Made by a program: the position numbers and the translations under genes. 64,000 nucleotides of DNA, from positions 496,001 to 560,000 of the forward strand of contig JACGCM010002752.1 in NCBI GenBank assembly GCA_014058105.1, read 5' to 3'. This document shows, piece by piece, positions 1 through 12,700 of this stretch (its first letter is position 1; every line of letters starts with the position of its first letter). Under the pieces are notes generated by a model. That model was not told where the DNA came from, did no database searches, and worked only from the letters and a program-made list of their open reading frames with translations. Source of the stretch: Kingdonia uniflora. Its lineage: Eukaryota; Streptophyta; Magnoliopsida; Ranunculales; Circaeasteraceae.

Positions 1-54
1 ATTCCTTGAGAAATACTATATACTACAATATTAATGTGTTTTGGCCATTTTTAG

Positions 55-3000
55 GATAATATTGGAGTTTTTGTGGACCAAAGTGGGAAACTTCTTCAAG
101 AAGGCAGGATCTGTTGGTCTGAGGCTCCTGCTGTTGTTGTCATTCATAAGCCGTATGCAATAGCTCGTTTACCAAGGCATGTTGAGGTAGCGCAGTCATA
201 TTTTCAAGATAGCAAGTATAACTTCCTTACTGCTTTATAATTTTGTTGATATTGTGTTAGACTGATATATTTCTTCTCTGACTATTTGAGGGTTGCAGAT
301 TCGATGTCTTCGGCCTCCTTATCCGCTGGTACAGACAGTTGTTCTTAGAAATGTTCATAATCTTCATCAAAGCAGCAACTCGGTCATTGTAGCACTCGAC
401 AACTCTATTTATGGACTGTTCCCAGTTCCTCTTGGTGCGCAGGTACATTTTAGCATAAAAGCTCTATTCTTAAGCATATTCCCAGCTATACTATGACCAA
501 TTCGCCCGTATCTACATGTATATCAAATGATAAATTGCGTCTATATTTACGTATTCGAAAGTAGATACATTTTCTATATCCAGTACTAATTCTGCTAAAA
601 AAATGTTGACACATAGTGGCAACCGAGTAAGAGGAGTATAAAAAGGGTAGAGAAGAAGCAAGATTCTCTCCAATCTTGACGTTAATGCGAGATTTAATCA
701 AAACATCATTAGTGTGACGACCTACCGAACGCCGGCCAAATTCACCCGAGCGTTTTGAGTTCTGTCCGAATGTATTTGTTCTCTATATCCTAATATAGCT
801 CCACGCCAAGTTTCGTCGCAATCGGATTCAGTTAAGGGGGCGAAAAGGTCCAGTACGCTTCGTCTCATGTTTTAACGTTTCCTTTTGGAAGTTGACTATT
901 TACTTAGTAGCTATATTAAGGAGGAACCTTGGTCCGATCCTCCCCATGACTAAAAGAGCTTTAATGCTTGGTCATCAAGGACCCCGGCTCATGGACTATC
1001 TACAAGGGATAGTTATGAGTTCTCCTAGGCCCAGGGAAGGCTAGGGGACATTGCCTCGCAATGCGGGCCGGTTTTCAATAAAGGGCTTCATATGGCGCCG
1101 CTATGCCCCGCGGGATATTCGAGACGCACCGCCCCTTACAGATGGACAATATAAATAGTCCAGGCTCGTCGCCCCTTGAGATATGAGTCCCTTATGTGGA
1201 AACCAACATATTGAGCTACCCTGATCCGCTACAGGACAGGTGTGTTTTCCGTACCTCGCGCGCGCCGCGAGAGATTACGCTGTAGGGATTATTGAGGGAA
1301 CCTTCAGCGTTGTTGCCTATACCGAATACATATTCGATGACCCCTCACGAGTATCCAGGATTATCCGGATGTCGCTCTAGCATCCGTGGGTTGTATGCCA
1401 CTGGCGCGCCGCGCCCGTGAAGATGGCTAGTACACGCCGACCGCGAGTCCGTGTACGCCGCACGGTCCCTTATTCCGCTGCACTCCGGGCACTGTAGAGG
1501 CGGTCCTGGTTAGGGCCGTGTCAATTAGACTCTAAACTCTTTCTGAATAACCCAAACCAAATTATCCTAATAACCAAATAGCCCAATAACAACTAAGAAA
1601 CTAAAGACCTAGGGGATGGCTTTTATAAAGAGAAGCCCTAATTCCACTAACATTAGGGTTCTTAAAATTAGGAGACTATCTCCAACAGTTAACAACCTAA
1701 CTCATTACATAAATAACGAAAATAAATAAAACGTGGAGAGTGGCATCAACTAAATGACCAAAAGAGAGACGCCATCTCTTAAGGTATACATACGCGGTCT
1801 TGAGAACCGTGATACATCAACTCACCCCGACTTTGAAAAAATTCTTCCACGAATTTGAAAGTTAGAGTAAGAAGCCTAAAGTAAATAACATCTGGCGGAA
1901 CATCCACGGATATAGCCATAGTCTTCAAACTCCGAATCCTTCCTCGATATGTGCCGTAGCCCTGGTATGTATCCTTGCAGAGACAGTGTTCTTAGGGTTT
2001 CCGTTTGCGTCTTCTTCACAAATCGTCCCCGCAAGTCACGATTAATTTGCTGATTTGCAACTATCGATTCCTGCATTGCCTTCATAGTCTCTTGTATAGT
2101 AACAAACGCCACAGTGAGATTCCCAATTAGGGTACCCACGATTTCTTCGTCCTCTTCAATTTCATCTTCCTCGGATTCGTTGTCCTACAAATCCTCTCTA
2201 TCGCTTTCGTCGTAGCACCCTAGACGATTGGCTTCTCGTTCGAGTCAACTTTCATCTTCTTCCCCTCCCCAATCTTCTTCTCCTTCACAATACTCATCAT
2301 CTTCCCAAAAAAATTTGCCCATGATTGTGGTGGTCGATTAAGACCTAGGCTCTGGTAGCATTTATGTTGTGAATACGAGATTGAATCGAAACAACATTAG
2401 ATTTCAAACTCTTTCTTTATTGATTTAACTGAATAACCCAAACCAAATTAGCCTAATAACCAAATACCTAATAACAACTAAGAAACTAAATACCTAGGGG
2501 ATGACTTTTATAAAGAGAAGCCCTAATTCCACTAACATTAAGGTTCCTAAAATTAGGAGACCATCTCAAGCAGTTAACAACCTAACTCATTACTTCAATA
2601 ACAAAAATAAATAAAACGTGGAGTGAGTGGCGTCGACTAAATGACCAAGAGAGAGAGAGAGAGATGCTATCTCTCAAGTTATACGTACGCGGTCATGAGA
2701 ACCGTGATACATCAAATTCATTACCAAACAAATAATCTCACTCCTTCAGAAGTGAAGTTGCCGGGACCCAATACCTCAAACTGCTAAATATAGCAAAAAT
2801 AAGCCATCCAATGTTGGAATTTTCAACTAGGTCCAAACAACCATCTATTGGAAAACAAGAAATTTTCACACTTGAATGTCATATACCTATCCACAATGAT
2901 CAAAGGAACGAAATCACAAGTATTCATTTCTTTGTCCAGTCAAACAGGCCAGGGAATGTGCTCACACCTAGATTATGAAAGGAAAATGGATATAAAGATG

Positions 3001-6000
3001 ATTGATTGCCTCTACTATCCGCAGAATATCTAGCCATGTAGGATCTCACTATGCAAAAGACTCTTCTTGGATAGTCCTTGGTGAGTTTGTGACCAAGACC
3101 CCCTTGAAAAGAGGAATGCTCACGAGTGCAGTAGTAAATTTGTCAGTCAGGCCCTCAATGCCTTTTTTGGCCAAATCCAAAGGTGCCATCGGACACACGG
3201 GATTTTATGGCATTTCAGCTTTAGAGATGTCTATAAATTATTTTAGAGATCTAGAGATCTAAGAGCATTCATTCTTTTCTTCTTGCTGCTTCTCTTTGCC
3301 TTCTCTAGTTCTACAGCTCACCCCGTATCCGGCTCTAGTTGTTGTCTCGTTTTCAGAGGACTACAATTATCTTCGAATGTTTAAGGCTTGCTTGGAAACC
3401 AGAGAAGGGCACCCCTCTTCTCCTCTGCTTGGCTTTCTCTTTCTTGGCAGCTCAGGCTCTTAAGAGATGAGAGACCAGAAAGGTTGGAAAAATGATCCTC
3501 CCTAACCCTGTATTTATTGACTTTTGGACTGGAGCCCTAGAAGTTAGTCTACGGGCCCCCCATTATGAATGATTGGCATTCCTGTTAGGGCTTTGAATTA
3601 GGAATTGCAGTCTGTACTCTTAAAAAATGACCCTTTGGTGTTTGACATATGGTCGTCAAGTATTGGTCGTCGTACAATACGATCCCTGTCAACACCTGGT
3701 TCTTCTTGTCCAGCCTTAGTTACCTTCATTGACCAAGGATGGTCATATTTGAGTGGCTCCTCGTTAAGGCTAGTATAATGCTAGTTTACCGCATGACGGT
3801 GTGTCCGGCCCCTTAAATTTATTTTTTTGGCATTTTGATTGTTCGGGTGGCAAAGCATATATCTTAGTATGATTTTTGGCTTTAAATTACTGGATTACTG
3901 TAGAGTTTAGGGAACTATTTGTTTAAGGTAGAGAGGGAACTTTGCATGAGTATGGAGTTTAGAGGGATGCAGAGTTTGGTAGAGTTATGGAGTTTAGTGA
4001 AGAGAGAGAAAATTTTAAGGGAGAGAGAGAGATTTGCAGAGATATGGCAGAGATAAATCTAACCAACAAGAGTAGTTCAGAGAGATTAGGAGGAAAAGGG
4101 GAGAGAAACGTGGGAGTGGAAGAGAGATCTTCTCTTTTACCAAAATGACCCAATAACTTTCAATACTTTTCTTTTTCTGCAACAAACATTGTGTAAATAG
4201 AAAAAAGTCAAAAGGGTATTTTTGTGAAGTGAAAAAGCTTTAGTCAACACCCATAACTACCCAAGTTTCATTTTGTAACCAAGTTGATGGACATAGACCT
4301 CTCTACGGTCGGTTTGATGAAACGAGCTTGTTGGTCAATGCGACTTCTGTTCATTGCCTTGGGTAGGAGGCTAATGCTCCTGCATTCATCACCACCTATG
4401 GTTTATTGGCGTCCGACCTACTGTCTCCGTCGGCTTGATTATGGGACCACTTTCACGAAGACGCTTAAAGAGCATATCCTCCCACCGCATGAAAATAGAA
4501 AAGGATGACATGCAATCAAAGAAGTTTTCTTTTCATCTGATTCTTATCCTGTTAGATCAGACATAGCAACTGTCATTTATATGGCATTTGCTCTCTTGGT
4601 GTCATTCATGTGAGGTCATTGATATTGTCAGGATATAATTACGTGGATCTAGTCACACCGTTGTTTATCTTATGGGATAATATGATACCATTTCTGATAT
4701 AGATTTTCACATTATCGGATATTTTTTCTCACTCGGGAATTTGTCCTAAGTATTGATGTTTTACACAGGTCGACTGTTTAACTTATTTGACTTCCAAAAT
4801 GCAGATTGTACAATTAACAGCTTCAGGTAACTTTGAGGAGGCCTTGGCTTTGTGCAAGCTGCTACCACCAGAAGATGCAACCCTTCGTGCAGCAAAGGAG
4901 GGCTCTATTCATATCCGGTGAGTATTTTGGGAAACATCATAGGTTTACTGGACTTGAGGTTTTTTTCTATCACAAACAGTGATATCTTGCACAGATGCAC
5001 ATAGGTTTACATGGAATTTTTATATTATTGAAACTTCTTTAGTGTTTTCCTATTTTGTGGTGAGATATTCTCAAGTAACCAGCTAAAGTTCGAGACTGTC
5101 CAAATAGTTACTTGGATATGAGTTCTGGGGAATAAAATTAATGTCTTATTTTTGGTGATAAGGTTAGGGAGACATCTGCAAGTTCCTATTTATATGTTGA
5201 CACTATTAAACAATTATTTTCATTGGGCTCAAGTTTTCCTTTGTGTATGTTTAACTTGATGATCGCTATTCACAAACTATATTTTTTAATTAATTTGTGG
5301 ACTCTCCTGGAGCTATTCTTCATATTTTCCCTTCATGGCCTATAATCTACACAAATATTTATAAAAGTTACTGTTCTTTTGACGTTTAACTGAAATAGGT
5401 CGAAATTACAATCTTCACTCAGGTTCACATGGAATTTTATGTTGGACTATTGGACCTCTGACAAGGTATCACAAAGATGTGATGCATTCAGATATGACCA
5501 ATGACATGAAAGTTGAAACGTTGAGAAGTTTAAACTTCCAGATTTTCCGAGTAACCGGTGATTTCAAATAATATTTATACAATTTGGATTGATTATCGTC
5601 CTTAGTAGTGATATGAGGATAATGTCTTGTACAATATGATCTCCATGTGGTATCACAGATGGAGTAAAAAATGGGAGTAAATTCAACCTGTTTATACTAA
5701 TAAGCAAGCACATACATTGACGGGCTGCTAAAATTAACTCATTTCTATGACACTCCCAAGAGGTGCCTTATCTACACCACTCCATTTTCATTTGACACAA
5801 AAGGCTTAGTTTTTAGTTTTCTTTTTCGTTCTTTGGAAATAGTACTCTTCATGGATGTATTTGAAGAGCCTCTACGAGCGCTTTCCAAAGTTTCTAGTTT
5901 ATTACCTTCCAACCTTTGGTTCAAATCTTATGGCACTTGAAGTTTCTTGCCAAAAAAACGCACATAATCTGTACCCTTTCTGCAACCTAGCGCATTAAAC

Positions 6001-6716
6001 TTGTGCCACACGTTAGACTTATTAGTTGCTACTTGCTTGTTTTTGCTCTACGAAGACATCATACGTTAGAACAATGCCAAAGATGATAGTAAATCTAACC
6101 ATACTCAGCTCTTGAATTCCATACTTTGTAGATGCTGCTTTGTTTGGAAATTCATACCACTTTTATGAAATCTTAGATATTCACTATGAACACTAATATT
6201 TATTTTTTTGACATGTTTTTTCAGATATGGGCACTCTCTGTTCGAGAATAGGAACTACGAGGAAGCCATGGAACAATTTTTGGCATCCCAAGTAGATGTC
6301 ACTTATATACTCTCTTTATATCCATCTATAGTTTTTCCTAAAACACGTTCCATTTCTGAGCCAGATAAAGTAGTCGATTCTTCATGGGAGGCTTCACATC
6401 TCTCTAGAGCTTCTTCCGACGCATCAGATGACATAGAAACATCGCCCTCGTTACAACCAACGGAATCCGATGAAAATTCAAATCTTGAAACAAAGAAAAT
6501 GAATCACAACAGCCTCATGGCACTGATCAAGTTTTTGCAGAAGAAGAGATACACTACAATAGAAAAAGCCACTGCCGAGGGAACAGAGGAGATTGTTTCA
6601 TATGCCATGGGGGAGAGTAGAACGTCTTATGATGTCAATAGCTCAAAGAAATTAGGCAAGGTAAATAACTAATTACTTTTGTCTTCTTCGGACATCATTG
6701 TCATCCATACATATGG

Positions 6717-6754
<38 letters not shown>

Positions 6755-9700
6755 GGGGGGGGGTGTGATTTCGACTCATTAGAAGGATTTAGTTATAGCA
6801 TCATCTTGATGTATGCCTTTTGTTATGCTTTTCCTTTTTTTTCTTTGTGTTTGGGTTGCACTCTTCCACCACAGAAAGTTTCTTTTGAATTAATCAGTAA
6901 TTTTTTTTTTACATTCTCAAACAAACAAAAAACGGCGGAGTACTAAGAAGACCCAAATTGTAGATTTAGGAATGAGAAATAAGTCTGTTTTTGAAGTCAG
7001 TTTTTTTGGCAAAAGTTATATTTGAATCATATGATTCAAAGAAAGGTGGGGTTTTGTCATGAAATTCGAATTACTGTAGGTAGGAATCTATTTGAATCAT
7101 AGGATTCTGTTTTTTTTTTTTTTGAAGAATGTTAAAATAATTCATTGATTGATCATCTCAAAGAAAACCAATAAGCTATTAACAACAGCGGTCAACTGGT
7201 TTATTGAAAAGCTGGTTAGCCGTTCGAATGTTGGTTTGATAGGTTTTGTAAAGAAAAAAAGATCTGAATCCACTGGTCTATCGAGATATTTATAATTTAT
7301 AATATACCGGAAGGATGTATTAGACGGTTTATTTATATGTACTTTCTTATATAAATGATAATATAGAAGTAGAGCTTTTGTAAATATGTTTTTCTAGTTT
7401 TGTTTAGCACAGGATTCTAGATATATTGAGCGATATTTATGTTTACATCCTTGGCTGATATCATGTCCTTGGAGTAGTACACTTGAAACCAAAAGTACAC
7501 AAATAATATTGACTGGCAAAAAACCATTTAAGTTTTAGTTTTCGAAGATAGGTTTAATATGGTATTATGAAAATGAACAAAGGTCCTATATGTAATGTCC
7601 CGCCCGTCTAATTAGTTAAAAAGGATTTGGTGGTTAATAAAGACTGAACTTGATGGGTTATGTGGTCGTTTACACGTACCACGTACCGGTCGTTTACACC
7701 TCAGTCTCTTTCTATTTGTTATTTAATTATTAGTTCTATTTTTTGGGAATTTTCTAATTTTCCAACACAAGGTTAATTCGGATTCTTTTCTATTTTATTG
7801 ATAAAAGATTTTCTAATTATTCTAAAATTAAGGTTTCTAAGTTCTATTAAGTTTCTAATTGTGATGAACATCCTTATTCCTCTAAAATGAGAGCTCTTTT
7901 AATTGTTTTGATGGAGTTTGTTTTAGGTTTAGTTTAGTAGAAAGATCTAATAAATTAGTCGTTGATTTTTGTTAGTTTAATTGTTGCATCTTTAATATTT
8001 TGCTTCCACGAGATAATTTGCATCAAATTTGGTATTTAGAGCAAGGTTATTTCCTTGGAAGTGTTTTTGCGTCTGCTTCAATGATTTCTACAACTGCTAC
8101 TGTAATTCGCTACAATACTTTTGGTAAAAAAGTTTTTTCTTCTTCTTTCGGTCGTTTCATCTTCAATTAAAATTTTCTTTTATGGCGAGTAAGAAATCGA
8201 TGGGGAGACCTCCTAGTCTTGAAGCACGTGTTGAACGCATCGATGCGTCGGTACAAAGATTAAATAAACGTTCTAAATGAGTATCGGTCAATAAAACTCT
8301 TTTTTTAGTTACGTGGTTAAAATTTTATCTTCGATATTTGACATTATTTGTGACGCTCACCAACTATATTTTGATGATGGAGGATTACCCTCAAGTATAT
8401 GATGAGTACTCGGATGACTACGAGTACTTGAGACTTTTAACTGATAAAAGGCGGGAATTACGACAACATTTTAGAAGAGGAAAAATTTCAATATATAGAT
8501 TTATCGGCGTTTATTGATCCAAGTTGGGAGAACTTTGAAGCTCGTTATGCAAGTCAAGCGACACAAAAAATACATCAATTACAAGTAATTTTCGGAGCAC
8601 GTCGTTTGCTAGGTTTTGGTATAAAGAAAAGTTGTGAAAACACTGTCGGAACACTAATTGGTACATTGGCAGGATTTGACAAATTCTGTGGAAGAATTCG
8701 AGGCTCGAAGCATATGTCCGTGTCTGAAGAATTCGAAGAAAAGGCATCCACCTGCCTACATGCTTACATGGATTCGTCTAAACTTCGAGGTCAATTTTTT
8801 TTTAAAGTCGGGGAGAGTTGATGGGTTATGTGGTCGTTTACACGTGCCACGTATCGGTTGTCTACACATCACTCTCTTTTTATTTGTTATTTAATTATTA
8901 GTTATTTTTTTGGGGAGCTTTCTAATTTTCCAACACAAGGTTAATTAAGATTCCTTTCCTATTTTCTAGATAGAAAATTTTCTAATTTTTCTTAAATTAG
9001 GGTTTCTAAGTTCTATTAGGTTTCTAGTTGTGATGAGCATCCTTATTCCTATAATAGGAGAGCTCTTCTAGTTGTTTTCTGAGGTTGTTTTGATGGAGTT
9101 TGTTTTAGGTATAGTTTAGTAGAGATATCTAATAAATTAGTCGTTGATTTTCGTTAGTTTAATTGTTGCATCTTCAATTTTTTTGCTTCCGCAAGATAAT
9201 TTGCATCAAACTTGTCGGTTAATGACATCATAGGCAACATCTGGAAAATAAAGGGAAACATTAAATATTTCATATGCAAGTTGACGCAAAGTTTAACATG
9301 TTATGTAAAGGAAGACAAACAATGGACAAGCTTTAAGAGAAATGTAAATGTAGCTAATTATTCTCACAGGGCTTAATAGACTAATGTTGATATCTATTCT
9401 TTCCTAATACTTTGGCCGAAGAAATGACAGTCATAGTTTTACTAGTTGAGATAGTTCTTATCTATTTCTAGCAGAGATAATACTTGTCTATATCACTAAG
9501 CTTGGGTGTAGCGCTGTTATCTAAATACAGCCTTCTTTTGTCAGGGACGCAGTAACATACTTATTAGGTCAAGTTCTAGAGAGATGGCGACGATACTAGA
9601 TACAGCTCTAATTCAAGCTCTTCTTATCACTGGTCAGTCTTCGGCTACACTAGAGTTACTCAAGAGTCCCAACTATTGTGATGTAAAAATATGCGAGGAA

Positions 9701-12700
9701 TTTCTACTTGAAGGAAAGTATTACACTGCGTTGTTAGAACTCTACAAGTGTAATGGTATGCACAGAGAAAGTCTCAAACTTTTAAGTCAACTTGTTGAAA
9801 AGTCAAAATCAGATCAACTGCAGGCTGAGCTCACTCAGAAGTTCAAACCAGAAATGCTGATTGAGTATCTCAAGGTCAGTTTTTTCTTCGCTTTTGGCTG
9901 TCTGCAACTTGTTTAGTTAATAAATATCTAAAGTCAACAACACAGGGGGATTTGATGTGACGCATTGTCTCCTATTTAGCGTCTAATTCACTCTCTCTTA
10001 TTTTTCCCTCTCTTTCGCTTGTGTTGCCCTTATTTAGCTATTTTTTTGATTTCCTTACTGTTTTTAGAGTTTATTTAATTGTGACTTTTTGTTTTAGTAG
10101 GATTCCTTGTATGGCCTCCATTATTAGTAGATAATGATTGGAAGAAGTGATAAAATCCAGTTTGCTTGAGTAAATTTGAGCTATATATTGTTGAGTCATT
10201 AATTCGTTGCTTCCGCCGAATTAATTCGAGCACATTCTTTGTCTAAAGGATTATATATACTTACTCCTATTAACTGTTTCAAGTAAGACTTAACCACCAT
10301 ATTTCTCAACTTTAGACTCCCCCCACCTCCATCGTGAGTCTCCTCATCCTTGATGCACTACTCTGTAAGTTCTTATAGTAATTTGTCCCCTTCCTTCTTA
10401 TGCAATTAACTAACTAATATCAATTTCGTAATTAGTATTGTCCTTTCACCTTTGTGTATGAACATGTTCTCTTGATCTTGGATAATTAGATTATGGCTTT
10501 CTTTCTTTTCTACGTGAACTGTATAAGTTAGATTTTGTAATACAAACTTGTACCTAAATGCGTCATAAAACATTTTTATGCTTTTAAGGCGTTGTGTCAT
10601 TCCCATTTTTATTTCAGAACAGGATACTCCTACACTCGTAATTGTTGCATAGCTTCATGCTATCTCTTCTATAAATTTGACTTGCCATGAAACAGTGCTG
10701 TTATTTGAGTGTTGTGATTAAACACACCGCTCAAGAATATTATTAGCACTATATTTAAATTTAGCGATAAATATTTCTCGTGCTGCATTTTTGCCATATG
10801 CTTAACTACTTACTAAGATGACATAGATTGTTGATGGGTGGTTGAGTTAATAAAGTTTTCATGGCTTTTCTTATGCAGCCTCTATGTAGTACTGATCCGA
10901 TGCTTGTTTTGGAATATTCGATGCTTGTTCTTGAAGAATGTCCAACACAAACCATTGAGCTCTTTTTGTCTGGAAATGTCCCGGCTGACTTGGTTAACTC
11001 TTACTTAAAACAGCATGCACCAAACATGCAGGCTACATACTTGGAACTTATGCTTGCAATGAATGAAGATGGGATCTCAGGAAACTTACAGAATGAAATG
11101 GTGAAATTATCTTATCCCTTCTCCTATTTTATATAGGTTAGAGCATCTCCACTTGTACCCTTTCTGAGTTTCCAAATTTGTTATACAAGGTTGACAGTAA
11201 TTTGGAATGCTAGGTATAATGCCATTCCAACTCACTTTTGCCTCTATTTTTTTTTTGTTGCAATTTGGGCTAGCACTTAAGTTTCAAGTGCTGAACATAA
11301 CAACTTCGCAACATTTTGGAGTTGATTTTAAACTTTTTACATCTTTATTGTTTCTTTGTTATGAACTATGCGTACATTTAGTATTGATTGATGTTGATGT
11401 TTTATAGGTTCAAATTTATCTGTCTGAAGTACTTGATCTGTATTCTGATTTAAAGAGTCAGAATCAGTGGGACGAGAAAGAAAGTTCCCCTGTACGGAAG
11501 AAGTTACTGTCTGCTTTAGATAGTATCTCAGGTTATAACCCAGAGGGTTCGTTAAAGCGTCTTCCAGCAGATGCTTTATTTGAGGAACGTGCTATTTTGT
11601 TGGGTAAAATGAATCAACACCAGCTTGCCCTATCATTATATGTTCATAAGGTATTGTTAAACTCATGATCTGATTATTCTTCCATTTTATGTAACAAACA
11701 CTTTAGCACGAGAAGATAACCGTTTATGTTTTCTTTTCCTGTACATTGAAGCCACATATAGATGAACTAATGAGCAACCGTCTCAAAACCTGCCACATTA
11801 CTAATATTATTGGCTGTCAGTGAATTAGATCTGAAAATTCATTTTTGTTAGACCCAGTAACTTTGGAGCGATATAGATATTTGGATCTAATAAATTTAGA
11901 TCCAACTCTTAGCAGATCTGTTTTGGATCAACCTAGATCCTTGTTCGGAAGTAAGCTAAAAAGGCATAAATATTCTTTATGTTGAAAATACATCTGGATA
12001 AATTGGTCAATACCCGCCTGATCTAATAAGTTTAGATCCAACTCTTAGCAGATCTGTTTTGGATCAACCTAGATCCTTGTTCGGAAGTAAACTAAAAGGG
12101 CATAAATATTCCTTATGCTGAAAATACATCTGGATAAGTTGGTCAATCCTGTAAGCAGTAAAATTTAAATTACACCTTCACTTATTTTCCTACCGTAGAC
12201 GCCTAGACGGCATAAAGATCATCTATCTGCCCTAAAACATCATCGTGATAAACAACTCTTGATGCCCACATAATAGCATTACCATTTACCAATGATAAAG
12301 TAAAATTGCATTTGTAATCCTTGGTAGGCAACCGTGGTCTCCAATCAGTGTCAATGTAGAGTTTCAGGATGTTTTGCATTAGCAAACTGCTAGTGTGTAA
12401 CTGAACGGATACCTACGTATAGCCCATCCCATTGGAGCAGTACGACAATTTTGTGTTGGGCAGCATCATCTATGTATATGTGAGAGGGTGAGGGGGAAGA
12501 GGTTTGAAGATTTTGCGATGCGTTGGAAGGGTTTAGTTATAGGGCCCGACTTGATGTCCCGTGACTTCTATTTTGCTTTTCTTTTTTTCCTTTGTCGTCG
12601 GGTTGGACTATTTCCACCTTGAAAATTTTCTTTTGAGTTGATCAATAAATTATTTTTACCTTCTCAAGAAAAAATATCTAGTTATTTTTCTTCCCGGGCA

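Noticed and set aside
3002..3262. 86-codon open frame in VPS39 intron 2
   Set aside because: No recognisable motif, intron context and no splice support; length is within chance for this AT-rich DNA.
4284..4508. 74-codon open frame near the end of VPS39 intron 2
   Set aside because: No family similarity that I can recognise, and it lies between well-defined exons; probably transposon debris.
6698..6946. Open frame over the (TG)n/G-run
   Set aside because: It is only the translation of a microsatellite (Val-Cys and Gly runs).
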